Assembly: GCA_934433135.1 (NCBI GenBank)
Contig: CAKRZO010000013.1
Location: forward strand, 1-64,000
Source of the DNA: an uncultured Acetatifactor sp.
GTDB lineage: Bacteria > Bacillota > Clostridia > Lachnospirales > Lachnospiraceae
DNA: 64,000 bases
Direction: 5' to 3'
Shown: piece after piece, positions 8,473 to 17,413 of the stretch
How positions within the stretch are numbered: position 1 is the stretch's first letter
Layout of the letters: each line of letters starts with the position of its first letter
The notes under the pieces: generated by a model
Database searches by the model: none
Told to the model about the DNA's origin: nothing
The model's input: the letters and a program-made list of their open reading frames with translations, nothing else
Position numbers and translations under genes: made by a program

Positions 8473-8628
8473 AGAAAGGCATGTTTTTGTAAAATAGTCT
8501 ATGGATAGAAGAGATCTTTTCTGATAAGGTAACCGTGAAGCAGGATAGGGGCGGATGATCGGGGCAGCCGGATGGCGGTTGAAAACTTGTACATCTGATG
8601 CTGACGCATCTGCAGAATGGAGGAGAAG

Positions 8629-10536
8629 ATGTTATATCCACAGGAAAACGAAGCAAGAGGAATCATAGATTTAAACGGTATCTGGAATTTCCGGCTGGGA
8701 AGTGAGGAAGAACCGGAAGATACATTGGATACGGCCGGATGGAAGTGGGAGCCGATTGCCGTGCCGGCATCCTTTAATGACCAGAAGGATGTACCGGAGT
8801 ATCGGAACCATTACGGCTGGGTTTACTATCAGCGCAGGGTCGTGCTTCCCGCTTATGTGAAGAATCAGAGACTTATGCTGCGCTTTGACGCAGTGGCTCA
8901 TGCGGCAAAAATTTATATTGACGGACAATTGGCAGGGACGCACAAAGGCGGATTCCTGCCTTTTGAAGTGGAAATAAACGATCTGGTAAAACCGGGAAAA
9001 GCCTTTGAACTGATGGTTGCGGCAGATAATAAAATTAATCATGGGACACTCCCTGTAGGAAATGAAGGCGGGATTGCTTTCTTCGGCTCGGACAATCCCA
9101 CCGTACCCAGTGTAAAGGCCGCAAAGCGCATGCGGGAAAAAAGCAACCTGCCGAACTTTGATTTCTTTAACTATACCGGTCTGAACCGTCCGGTGCGGAT
9201 TGTTGTGACGCCGTTATCCTATTTTGAGGATATTACGTTGGTTCCGGATATTGACGGAGAAGACGGAATTGTGTATTATGAGATCAGAACCGGGGAGACG
9301 GATCTGATGAATGGAATCTTGCAGAATACGGACATGCCGGAGGAAGGTTTGCCGGAAAGTAAGTCCCGAAAGACAGAGCCGCAGAATCAGGATTTGCAGG
9401 ATGGAAATTTCCGGGATGAAATCCGGATAGAGATCCTGGATGCGGATGGAAAAGCAGTTGCTTCGGCAAAGGGAGACAGCGGAAAGATTCGGATCCCCCA
9501 AGCCAACCTCTGGTGGCCGTGGCCCGGTACGCCTTATCTGTATACCGCCCGGGTAACATACGGCGCGGATGTTTACGAAGAAACATTCGGAATCCGTACC
9601 GTGCGGGTGGAAGGCTGTCAGTTCCTGATCAACAACAGGCCTTTTTATTTCAAGGGATTCGGAAAGCATGAGGATTCGGCTTTCCGGGGAAGAGGACTGG
9701 ATCTTTGCCTGGACGTGAAGGATGTGAATCTGATCCACTGGCTGCATGCCAATTCCTTTCGAACCAGCCATTACCCTTATGCGGAAGAGCTGTACCGACT
9801 TTGCGACAGAGAAGGAATTGTGATGATTGATGAAACACCGGCAGTGGGAATCGGTGCCGGAGAAAGCACGGATCCTTACAAAACATTTCCCATTCGAGAG
9901 CATCATGAACAGGTGCTGCGGGAAATGATTGCAAGGGATAAAAATCATCCCTGTGTGGTTATGTGGTCTATGGGAAACGAACCGGATACAGAACATTTTC
10001 CGGAATCTGCCTATGAGTACTGGCATTCGTTGTATGAACTGACTCATCGGCTGGATCCCGCGAATCGTCCGGTAACTTTTGTCTGCTGTCAGAATAATTA
10101 TGAAAGAGATCTGGTGACAAGGACGATGGACGTGGTCTGCATTAACCGTTACTACGGCTGGTACAATCTGTCGGGAGATCTGGATGCAGCCTGCTATGCG
10201 TTGAACCTAGAACTGGATTTTTGGGAAAAACAGGGAAAACCGGTTATGATGACAGAGTACGGCGCGGACTGCATTGCCGGAATTCATGAATGTGTACCGG
10301 AAATGTTTTCGGAAGAATTTCAGGTGGAATTTTACAAACGGATCAATGCGGAATTTGACAAACGCAAATTTATTACCGGAGAGCATGCCTGGAATTTTGC
10401 AGATTATGCAACGCTGCAGGGCTGTATGCGTGCAGACGGCAACCGGAAAGGGCTTTTTACCAGAGACAGACGACCGAAAATGGCAGCGCATTACTTTAAA
10501 GAACGCTGGAGCGGCATTCCTGATTTTAAGGATTGA
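8629..10536 (+). CDS. uidA: beta-glucuronidase, GH2
   Basis: 635 residues in the order sugar-binding jelly roll, immunoglobulin-like domain, TIM barrel. It follows E. coli GUS closely: FFNYTGLNRPV, FKGFGKHEDSAFRGRG, NSFRTSHYPYAEE. The acid/base is Glu451 (SMGNEPD) and the nucleophile Glu543 (MMTEYGAD). Asn605 and Lys607 (GNRKG) form the N-x-K motif that recognises the glucuronate carboxylate, separating it from beta-galactosidases. The active-site loop after the DETPAVG stretch is short, as in no-loop or mini-loop gut enzymes. A stretch of about 40 polar residues near 226-262 is an extra insertion in the middle domain. The start at 8629 follows GGAGGAGAAG; an earlier ATG at 8617 lies inside that site. 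No signal peptide, so it is cytoplasmic and needs imported glucuronides. Confidence 0.93.
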   Translation: MLYPQENEARGIIDLNGIWNFRLGSEEEPEDTLDTAGWKWEPIAVPASFNDQKDVPEYRNHYGWVYYQRRVVLPAYVKNQRLMLRFDAVAHAAKIYIDGQLAGTHKGGFLPFEVEINDLVKPGKAFELMVAADNKINHGTLPVGNEGGIAFFGSDNPTVPSVKAAKRMREKSNLPNFDFFNYTGLNRPVRIVVTPLSYFEDITLVPDIDGEDGIVYYEIRTGETDLMNGILQNTDMPEEGLPESKSRKTEPQNQDLQDGNFRDEIRIEILDADGKAVASAKGDSGKIRIPQANLWWPWPGTPYLYTARVTYGADVYEETFGIRTVRVEGCQFLINNRPFYFKGFGKHEDSAFRGRGLDLCLDVKDVNLIHWLHANSFRTSHYPYAEELYRLCDREGIVMIDETPAVGIGAGESTDPYKTFPIREHHEQVLREMIARDKNHPCVVMWSMGNEPDTEHFPESAYEYWHSLYELTHRLDPANRPVTFVCCQNNYERDLVTRTMDVVCINRYYGWYNLSGDLDAACYALNLELDFWEKQGKPVMMTEYGADCIAGIHECVPEMFSEEFQVEFYKRINAEFDKRKFITGEHAWNFADYATLQGCMRADGNRKGLFTRDRRPKMAAHYFKERWSGIPDFKD

Positions 10537-10673
10537 GCGTTTGCCTGCGGGATAAGCTTACTGCAAAACGATGCCGGCTGAAGTTGTTTTATGTGCAGAT
10601 CAGATCTTATGATGATGTAATCAGGAAAGTGATAAAAAGGCAGAAAGAAAAGGCAGAAAGGTGGTAAAAGGAC

Positions 10674-11588
10674 ATGGAGGCCCAGACGTTGGATTATTTT
10701 TCCAATCTATATCTGTATTATTATTACGGAAGCTATACCAGATGTGAAGAGAATTGGAAGGAGTACCATGTCAGTTGTCCTTTTAACAAACTGTATTATA
10801 TCCGAAAAGGCGAGTGTGAGCTGGTAATTGACGGGACGGTTTACCATGCCATTCCCGGCGAGTGTTATCTGATTCCGGCGCATACCAGACATTCCTATTA
10901 TCAGATCAGCGATAACCATGTGGAGAAGTATTGGATGCATTTTGACCTGCGTACCGGAGAAGAGCAGATTTTAAAAAAGCTGAAGCTGCCTTTTCGGGTA
11001 GAGATACCGGAAAAACAGGGGGAACAAACAGTCATGGAAGAGAACTTTCAGCGGCTGTTTGCTCTTTCCCGAGAGCATAGTCCGGCTTCCCGAATGCAGG
11101 AGAAGGCGCAGATTCTTCTGTTGGTAAGCGAGTTTATGCGTTATGCACAGAAAGCGGAGGCGGCAGAACGGACAGGCAGAACCGGGGTGACAGGGCGGAA
11201 CGGAATGGCTGATCGGATTTTGTCGGCAGATGATTGTAACAGCCGCCTTCCCGGGGTAGTGGATTATATGAATACCCATTTGTCGCAGAAAATTACCGTA
11301 GAAGAATTAGCCGCGCTTTTACATATTCATCCCAACTATTTTATCCGTATGTTCAAAAGTCATATGGGGGTACCGCCTTTAAATTATATGAACCGTCTCC
11401 GGGTGGAAAGAGCGAAATCTTTGCTGGAAAATACCAAATTGCCGATCTCTCAGGTTATGACGCAGGTAGGATTTGAAGAACTGAGCAGCTTTTCCGGCTT
11501 TTTTAAGCATTATACCGGATACAATCCCAGAGATTTTCGAAAATACTACCAGATTTCGGATTCTCATTCCGGACAAAATGGGAAATAA
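10674..11588 (+). CDS. AraC-family transcriptional regulator
   Basis: 304 residues. An N-terminal cupin-like sensor domain (CELVIDGTVYHAIPGECYLIP and HTRHSYY) is followed by a C-terminal AraC double helix-turn-helix (ITVEELAALLHIHPNYFIRM, then the typical second helix around VGFEELSSFSGFFKHYTG and NPRDFRKY). A linker near residues 155-180 is low complexity. It sits between the glucuronidase and fucosidase genes on the same strand and probably controls one or both in response to a sugar. AGGTGG precedes the ATG by nine bases. Confidence 0.9.
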   Translation: MEAQTLDYFSNLYLYYYYGSYTRCEENWKEYHVSCPFNKLYYIRKGECELVIDGTVYHAIPGECYLIPAHTRHSYYQISDNHVEKYWMHFDLRTGEEQILKKLKLPFRVEIPEKQGEQTVMEENFQRLFALSREHSPASRMQEKAQILLLVSEFMRYAQKAEAAERTGRTGVTGRNGMADRILSADDCNSRLPGVVDYMNTHLSQKITVEELAALLHIHPNYFIRMFKSHMGVPPLNYMNRLRVERAKSLLENTKLPISQVMTQVGFEELSSFSGFFKHYTGYNPRDFRKYYQISDSHSGQNGK

Positions 11589-11745
11589 AATAAGTTAATA
11601 TTTTACAACTTTCCGTTACTAATTTGAATGGAAAGAGGCGAAAGAAGATGATAGACTGATCTCATCCGAGGGGTGTTTCCTAACGGAAAGAACTCAATTT
11701 TGAAAATGAGGATAGCGAAAAAATCGCATCAGAATGGAGGAGATC

Positions 11746-13056
11746 ATGGGTAATTACGAAGAAAGACAAAAGCGGACGGAGTGGTTTCGGCATGACCGGT
11801 TCGGCATGTTTATTCACTGGGGGCTGTATGCCATTCCGGCAAGAGGTGAATGGGTCAGAAGCCAGGAACGGATTCCGGTGGAAGAGTATCAGAAATATTT
11901 TGAGGAATTTAATCCGGTTCGTTACGATCCGAAGAAGTGGGCCAGACTGGCAAAAGAGGCCGGTATGAAATATGCGGTTCTGACCACGAAGCATCATGAC
12001 GGTTTCTGCTTGTTTGATTCCGCCTACACCGATTACAAAAGCACGAATACACCCTGCAAAAGAGACCTGGTAAGAGAATATGTGGAGGCATTCCGGGCAG
12101 AGGGGTTAAAGGTCGGTTTTTATTATTCCTTGCTGGACTGGCACCATCCGGATTATCCCCATTACGGAGATACCAATCATCCCATGCGTGACTGTGAAGA
12201 CTATAAAGGAGTGGCGCACCACTGGGAGAATTATATAACCTATTTTCATAATCAGGTAAGGGAACTTTTGACCAATTATGGAAAAATCGATTTGATGTGG
12301 TTTGATTTTTCTTATGAAAATCCCCGTCTGGCAGGAACGGAATTTGAACACATGAGCGGAGAAACCTGGAAGGCCAAAGAGCTGATTCAGATGATGCGTA
12401 CACTTCAGCCGGATATTGTGATCGATAATCGTCTGGGAGGGGATGCTCTGAAGGAAGAGCCGGATCTTCATGCGGGAGATTTTGTTTCTCCGGAGCAAAT
12501 GATGCCGGCAAAAGGGATACAGGATGTTCTGGGAAGGGACGTTCCCTGGGAATTGTGTCTGACCATTCATGACGGCATATGGGGTTATGCGGGAGATAAG
12601 CCCTGGGAGGATAAGACGGCGGAAAATATCATACATATGCTGGTAGAGTGCGTAAGCAAGGGCGGTAATATGTTAATCAATGTCGGACCCAATGCCAAAG
12701 GGGATATTCCCAAACACAGCGTACAAATTCTGCAGGAAATCGGAGAGTGGATGTACGGCAATTCCGACAGTATCTATGGTTGCGGAAAAAGTATCATGGA
12801 AAAACCGGAATGGGGCAGATATACCCAGAAGGGAAATATGCTTTATGCTCATATTTATGACAGAAGAGTCGGCAGCTTCCGCCTGGACGGACTGGAAGGC
12901 AAATTAAAGAAAGCCCGTCATCTGGAGGATGGAGCGGAGTTAGAGCTGTTAAGACCCTGGAACGGTGTCAGCTATCCGGAAGATGCGTTTGTAAACTTAG
13001 GTGTGGCGCAGCTGTTTGATGAAAGAGATACGGTACTGGAACTGGAGTTAAAGTAG
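11746..13056 (+). CDS. alpha-L-fucosidase, GH29
   Basis: 436 residues. GH29 signatures are FGMFIHWGLYAIPARGEW at the N-terminus, AVLTTKHHDGFCLFDS near 75, and LMWFDF with the likely nucleophile Asp187. MLINVGPNAKGDIP near 305 is also typical. It removes alpha-linked fucose from glycans such as mucin or milk oligosaccharides. No signal peptide is seen, so the enzyme is cytoplasmic and would act on imported oligosaccharides. GGAGGAGATC precedes the ATG at 11746; the earlier in-frame ATG is part of the ribosome binding site. The C-terminal beta domain is short. Confidence 0.88.
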   Translation: MGNYEERQKRTEWFRHDRFGMFIHWGLYAIPARGEWVRSQERIPVEEYQKYFEEFNPVRYDPKKWARLAKEAGMKYAVLTTKHHDGFCLFDSAYTDYKSTNTPCKRDLVREYVEAFRAEGLKVGFYYSLLDWHHPDYPHYGDTNHPMRDCEDYKGVAHHWENYITYFHNQVRELLTNYGKIDLMWFDFSYENPRLAGTEFEHMSGETWKAKELIQMMRTLQPDIVIDNRLGGDALKEEPDLHAGDFVSPEQMMPAKGIQDVLGRDVPWELCLTIHDGIWGYAGDKPWEDKTAENIIHMLVECVSKGGNMLINVGPNAKGDIPKHSVQILQEIGEWMYGNSDSIYGCGKSIMEKPEWGRYTQKGNMLYAHIYDRRVGSFRLDGLEGKLKKARHLEDGAELELLRPWNGVSYPEDAFVNLGVAQLFDERDTVLELELK

Positions 13057-13081
13057 GTAAGATAGTTTTTTCGCGTACGCA

Positions 13082-13110
13082 TTGTAATTTTCCTCATTAG
13101 CTGGTATAAT
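13082..13110 (+). promoter_or_regulatory. promoter of pnuC-like gene
   Basis: TTGTAA and TATAAT are separated by exactly 17 bases, 37 bases before the start codon. Confidence 0.7.
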
Positions 13111-13146
13111 GCGTTAGTGTGTTATTTTTTATGAGGGAGAAAAATG

Positions 13147-13944
13147 ATGGAACAAAAGAAATCTTTATCATTAAAAGAGCGCTGCGTGAATTTATGGCAT
13201 TATTTTACCACTTATGAAAAGGTCTGGTTTTTCAGTATTTTGATCCTGGCCTTTGTATTTGCTTTTCTTTTTCCGGAGGAAGATGTCAACGGGATCAACG
13301 GCAAATGGATTATGGCTTTGTACCTGGCGGACACTTTTCTGAATATTCTCTGCGAATTGTTGATTTCCAAGCAGAGCAAGTGGAATTTTATTGTTTCTAT
13401 TTTTGTGGAACTGACCGAGATCCTAATCTGTGTGCTGCTTTCCTATCGTTTTGCAACCATGGCATCAACCCTGTTCTTCTGGCTGCCGATTGATATTATC
13501 AGCTTTATCAGTTGGAATAAGCATCCGGATAAAAAAGATGATGAGCTGACGGTTGTCAGAAAGCTGAGCGGATGGATGGAAGTTCTGATTATTGCCGGTA
13601 TTGTTGTATGGACGCTCGGTGTAGGTTATTTCCTTACAACACTGGATATCGGTACGGATTTATTTAACGGGAACCAGACTCTGGAAGTGATTGTCTGCTA
13701 TCTGGATGCCTGTGTGTCTGCAGTAGGAATTGCCAACGGCGTCTTTATCCTGCTTCGTTACAGGGAGCAGTGGATCGCCTGGTATATCGACGCCATCCTG
13801 GAGGCGGTTATCAATATCCTCTCCGGTCAGTATGTCCTGCTGATCTTAAAAATCGGCTATCTGACCAATACCACTTATGGTTATATCAAATGGACAAAAT
13901 ATATCAAGTCGCTGCAATCGAATGCCAGGTCTGATAAACAATAA
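13147..13944 (+). CDS. PnuC-like nicotinamide riboside/vitamin transporter
   Basis: About 265 residues with seven hydrophobic segments. The C-terminal half carries the PnuC pattern: aromatic and charged residues in REQWIAWYIDAILEAV, then KIGYLTNTTYGYIKW. The family moves nicotinamide riboside or other vitamin precursors by facilitated diffusion in the cytoplasmic membrane. The first transmembrane helices are less typical, and substrate is uncertain. AGGGAG lies seven bases before the second of two adjacent ATGs. The 3' end overlaps the convergent AI-2E permease gene by 41 bases. Confidence 0.75.
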   Translation: MEQKKSLSLKERCVNLWHYFTTYEKVWFFSILILAFVFAFLFPEEDVNGINGKWIMALYLADTFLNILCELLISKQSKWNFIVSIFVELTEILICVLLSYRFATMASTLFFWLPIDIISFISWNKHPDKKDDELTVVRKLSGWMEVLIIAGIVVWTLGVGYFLTTLDIGTDLFNGNQTLEVIVCYLDACVSAVGIANGVFILLRYREQWIAWYIDAILEAVINILSGQYVLLILKIGYLTNTTYGYIKWTKYIKSLQSNARSDKQ

Positions 13945-14938
13945 TGAATCCCAAAGGTCCTTTAATAATGCCGCTTAAGCCGAACAGCTGAAGACCGGCA
14001 TAGAGACTGATTAATATAGCAATTGCAGGAACCCCGACTTTACGCCCGATAAGCCGGGGTTCCAACATTTCTCTTAAAAATGCGCAGGCTGCATAAAGGA
14101 TAATGCAGATAACGGCGGCCGGAACTGCCTTTTTGAAAAGGCTGCTTATGGCAAGGGGAACCAGTACGATTCCGGTTCCGATAAAAGGAAGCGCATCCAG
14201 GATGCCTGCCAGAATGCCCCACAGAATCCCGTGCTCAATACCGGATACGGCCAGAACGGCCGCAGAAAGGGCAGAGATCAGGCTCATAATGATAAGCTGT
14301 GCTTTTATATAGGTTGCCAAATAACGGATAATGCCGCAGATAATCTCCAGGAACAGATGATATTCTTCCCTGTCCAGAAGCTTATTCATGATGCGGTCAT
14401 AGTCTTTGGCAAGAAGGATACTGGCGATGATAAAAGTAATCAGAAAACCGCCTACGGCGGCCAACTCCTTCATGTATTTCCAGGATTGGGACAGCATGCC
14501 GGGCAGAAGCTTTTCTTCCAGATAGTCAAAGTTTTCCTGCAGATAGGTCTGCATGGTCGTTTCCAGATAAGAACTGTCGATGCCGATTGCCTTTCCCACA
14601 CCGCTGCACACATTATGAACCAGAAGACCGAGGTCGCTTTCCAGCTCCGGAAGCTTACTGCTCCAGTTCGGCAGGCTTCCCACACCCCAGGAAAAAAAGA
14701 TCCAGAGCAGCAGGATCAGAAGAATGCAGGCTGCCAGAAGCAGTAAAATGGCGCCGATCTGTCTGTGGATATGAAGTTTTTTCTGGATTTCTTTCAAAAT
14801 GGGACCGAACATTGTTACAAAAAGCATGGCCAGTAATACCGGAGCCAAAAGAGGCGTTAAATACGCCAGAAAAAAATACACCGCTCCTGTGATGAGAAGC
14901 AGTGTGATGATTTTTTTATTTTTCCTTTTTTCCTGCAT
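13904..14938 (-). CDS. AI-2E family transporter (YtvI-like)
   Basis: 344 residues from the ATG at 14938, which follows AGGGGG by nine bases; an earlier start is possible but has no ribosome site. Eight hydrophobic segments, a long extracytoplasmic loop after the third, and the family motifs LAGILDALPFIGTGIVLVP and EPRLIGRKVGVPAIAILISL. AI-2E exporters are polytopic membrane proteins whose substrates are mostly unknown; the YtvI branch is common in spore formers. The end overlaps the convergent transporter gene by 41 bases. Confidence 0.85.
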   Translation of the reverse strand: MQEKRKNKKIITLLLITGAVYFFLAYLTPLLAPVLLAMLFVTMFGPILKEIQKKLHIHRQIGAILLLLAACILLILLLWIFFSWGVGSLPNWSSKLPELESDLGLLVHNVCSGVGKAIGIDSSYLETTMQTYLQENFDYLEEKLLPGMLSQSWKYMKELAAVGGFLITFIIASILLAKDYDRIMNKLLDREEYHLFLEIICGIIRYLATYIKAQLIIMSLISALSAAVLAVSGIEHGILWGILAGILDALPFIGTGIVLVPLAISSLFKKAVPAAVICIILYAACAFLREMLEPRLIGRKVGVPAIAILISLYAGLQLFGLSGIIKGPLGFIIVYQTWHSIAAT

Positions 14939-15169
14939 ACCGACTTTCCCCCTTTTGCTCTCTGTCACCGGATGGTTATGTGCTCCCGGCTGAATTCCGA
15001 TGCACTATGTTTGACGCGCGGTTTTTTTGACGTTAAAGTACCAGCGGAATATGGATTAGTATGGCTTTGCAGGCAGTTTTTATGCAGGAAGTGTTGTAAG
15101 AATGCACAGCATGGTGTTGCCGTACGATGAGTGCCGTGGAAGTTCCGCTTTCATCGCTGACAGAAATAG

Positions 15170-15313
15170 TATATAATAAGATCGATAAATCGAATTTTAA
15201 AAGCAAGAAAATTATATCAAAAGCTTGGCTATGAAGAAATCGGTATTGTAAACTGCATATTTAACGGAATTCCTGATGTGCAGCTGGTATGTCTTGAAAA
15301 ATATCCGGTGTAA
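15170..15313 (+). pseudogene. GNAT acetyltransferase C-terminal fragment
   Basis: Frame ARKLYQKLGYEEIGIV, then NGIPDVQLVCLEKYPV and a stop, is the typical C-terminus of a GNAT acetyltransferase. There is no start codon, and an in-frame TAG closes it upstream. The rest of the 400-base gap from 14939 shows nothing recognisable. It is the second GNAT remnant in this window. Confidence 0.6.
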
Positions 15314-15343
15314 ATATAAGTTTCTGCTGCAATATCTAAATTT

Positions 15344-16138
15344 TCATATCTGCGTTTTTGTCCCTTTGATAAACAGTTGCAATTTGTCAATAAAGTCCGC
15401 TACGGCATTCTGGGTATTGGAGGCAACGATCATATCCGCACAGGCTTTCAGTTCCGGTACGGCATTTTCCGGGCAGGCGCTGACATCGGCAGCCCGCAGC
15501 ATGGAGAGATCATTTTCAAAATCTCCGATAGCTGCTGTGGTATGGATGTTGCCGAGAAGTTTCTTTAAGCGGAGCAGACCGTTTCCCTTTCCGGCTTTTT
15601 TGGAAATGACTTCCACACCGGTAGACCAGCCGCGATGAATGTCATATTGGGGGAAATCTTTTTCCATGGATTGCTGAAGGCGAATGGAGAAAGCTTCATC
15701 GAGAGAGGCAATTGCCAGTTTATCACAGGCACCGGCATGATAAAGTGCCTCAAACGGATCCGAATCGGGAACACCCGGAGCATAATAAACTTCTTTGACG
15801 CTTCCTGACAGCGAAACCCGGCAACCCTTGCAGTTTTCTTTGATATAATCAAGAACCGGAGAGAGATCTTCGGTAATGCTTTCCCGGGAAAACATTTTTC
15901 CGGCGGTGTAATCGTAAATGGCGGCACCGTTTAAAATAACAGCCGGAGCATTCAGCAGCTTGTCCAGCCCATGCCGGGCAAGGAACCCGGGGTCTCTTCC
16001 GGTGGCAATGGAAAAAGTGCCTCCTTCTGATTTAAAATAAGCGATCTTCTCCAGATTTTTCTCTGAAATGTGTCCTTCTTTATAAGTAAGCGTTCCGTCA
16101 ATATCCGATAAAAGCAAGATACCGTCAAATTTTCCCAT
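15344..16138 (-). CDS. HAD-superfamily Cof-type hydrolase
   Basis: 264 residues. Motif I is LSDIDGTLTYKEG near residue 11, motif II lies in TFSIATGRD, and motif III/IV is AAIGDFENDLSML near 210. The middle is a C2B-type cap. The protein is likely a cytoplasmic sugar-phosphate or cofactor phosphatase of undefined specificity. A good promoter precedes it (TTGACA, 17 bases, TAAATT), so it is probably a single-gene unit. Confidence 0.85.
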   Translation of the reverse strand: MGKFDGILLLSDIDGTLTYKEGHISEKNLEKIAYFKSEGGTFSIATGRDPGFLARHGLDKLLNAPAVILNGAAIYDYTAGKMFSRESITEDLSPVLDYIKENCKGCRVSLSGSVKEVYYAPGVPDSDPFEALYHAGACDKLAIASLDEAFSIRLQQSMEKDFPQYDIHRGWSTGVEVISKKAGKGNGLLRLKKLLGNIHTTAAIGDFENDLSMLRAADVSACPENAVPELKACADMIVASNTQNAVADFIDKLQLFIKGTKTQI

Positions 16139-16193
16139 AATATCCCCATTCCGCAGACGCCTTCACGCCAGAAAAATTTTGTACTGTTACTTT

Positions 16194-16222
16194 AATTTAC
16201 AGCAGTGGGAAAATTTTGTCAA
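16194..16222 (-). promoter_or_regulatory. promoter of HAD hydrolase gene
   Basis: On the minus strand TTGACA and TAAATT are 17 bases apart, ending about 55 bases before the start codon. Confidence 0.6.
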
Positions 16223-16253
16223 TAGACGATGCTATACAAGCTTTACACAATCG

Positions 16254-17069
16254 TTACGGTGCAAGGAACTCTGCCAGAAGGTCTTCCAGTTCGTGTACTT
16301 GCTCCGGTGTCAGATTTTTTGCAGCCCGGGGAGCGGCAGAAACGGAGGAATCCGGAGAATCCGGCTGTTTTGCGGCGGATTCGGTATCTTGCACCTGCAG
16401 ACGGCGGGAACAGGTCTGTGTAGAAGCCGTGGCAGAGGATGTTCGTGTGTTCTTCCGCGAGGAGCGGACAGCCGCAGAATCAGAGGAGGCGGACGAAGAG
16501 GCAGGTAAAACCTGCTGCTGCACCCCGAAGAGTTCCTCCATGTCTTTTCCGGTAACATTAATCCGGCTTGCCAGGTGATTTTCCAGATAGTCTACCAGTT
16601 CTGTTTTTAAAGATTGCTTCATCCCTTTGATATCCAGAAGCGCCGAAACGGCAAAGTACAGGTACAAAGAAAGAAAGCTTACGATGTAAAACGGAAAAAT
16701 TTCCAAAAGAAGTCTTCCTTTTGCAATGCTCTTGCAGATGCCGATGCCGGAACAGGCCACAGACAGAAGCATCAACTGACCGGACAGATGATAAATCAGT
16801 CCAAAGGAGAAAGGGCCGATGGCAAGACGGTTCAGGAACTTGTCCACAAAGACCGGAATATTGGAAACGCCCTGATTTAACTGAAAACAGTTGGTAAACT
16901 TTAATTTGCATTGTTTCAGAATTTTATTATCGGTTGCCGCCATATTGTCGGTTTCCCGGATCAGGTGCCGGTAGAAGAATCCCAAAACCAGCCGAAAGCA
17001 GAGGCTAAGCAGAAACAGGACCAGCATACAGATGGAAATCCATTTTTCTTCACGAAATATCAGAAACAT
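16254..17069 (-). CDS. hypothetical membrane protein with Ser/Ala-rich tail
   Basis: 271 residues. Hydrophobic segments lie near 10-32, about 85-108 and 118-142. A Ser/Ala/Thr-rich low-complexity linker follows at about 185-250, ending in a short helix-prone piece (NLTPEQVHELEDLLAEFL). AGGAGA lies ten bases before the ATG. The function is not recognisable. The architecture (membrane anchor, flexible linker, small C-terminal helix) suggests a tethered interaction module in the cytoplasm, which is inference. Confidence 0.7.
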   Translation of the reverse strand: MFLIFREEKWISICMLVLFLLSLCFRLVLGFFYRHLIRETDNMAATDNKILKQCKLKFTNCFQLNQGVSNIPVFVDKFLNRLAIGPFSFGLIYHLSGQLMLLSVACSGIGICKSIAKGRLLLEIFPFYIVSFLSLYLYFAVSALLDIKGMKQSLKTELVDYLENHLASRINVTGKDMEELFGVQQQVLPASSSASSDSAAVRSSRKNTRTSSATASTQTCSRRLQVQDTESAAKQPDSPDSSVSAAPRAAKNLTPEQVHELEDLLAEFLAP

Positions 17070-17093
17070 AAGATAAGTCTCCTTTTCACAATA

Positions 17094-17128
17094 AAAATCA
17101 GCTCCCGTAACAATCGGGAACTGATTTT
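17094..17128. terminator. bidirectional hairpin terminator between GH4 and hypothetical gene
   Basis: AAAATCAG/CTCCCG pairs with CGGGA/ACTGATTTT across a TAACAAT loop; A-rich and T-rich flanks make it work in either direction. It lies upstream of the unknown membrane protein gene, so it could also attenuate that gene. With the repeat at 17246-17413 it explains the gap of 17070-17384. Confidence 0.6.
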
Positions 17129-17245
17129 ATTATAAAAGGAATATACCGGAGATTCAATCTTTTTTAACGACAAAATAATGACATAAAATACATAAAACTG
17201 AGTGTATGTGTTAAAGAAAGATAAAAATCGACATATTATAAAGGC

Positions 17246-17413
17246 GTAACAGTTCAGACGCGCCATTCGCAAAACCGCGCTTTCAGCGCTTTCCGCTGCT
17301 TCGCAGCTGTTTGTCGCATCTGTAGGGTGCGATGCTCATATGACTTGGCGCTAAGCTCAATCATTCATGCAGACATGAAATCTGTCAACAAGAATGATTG
17401 TCTGAACTGTTAC
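17246..17413. repeat. MITE-like repeat B, copy overlapping GH4 gene end
   Basis: 168 bases with terminal inverted repeats GTAACAGTTCAGAC and GTCTGAACTGTTAC. The interior is shared with 20728-20876, 18918-19090 and 42541-42650 (GCGCCATTCGCAAAA, GCTTCGCAGCTG, GGTGCGATG, CTTGGCGCTAAG). No coding capacity. Its right end lies inside the GH4 gene and supplies the last codons and the stop. Confidence 0.8.

Noticed and set aside
9214..10047. Minus-strand open frame of 277 codons inside the glucuronidase gene
   Set aside because: Antisense shadow of uidA; codon composition is atypical and no domain is visible.
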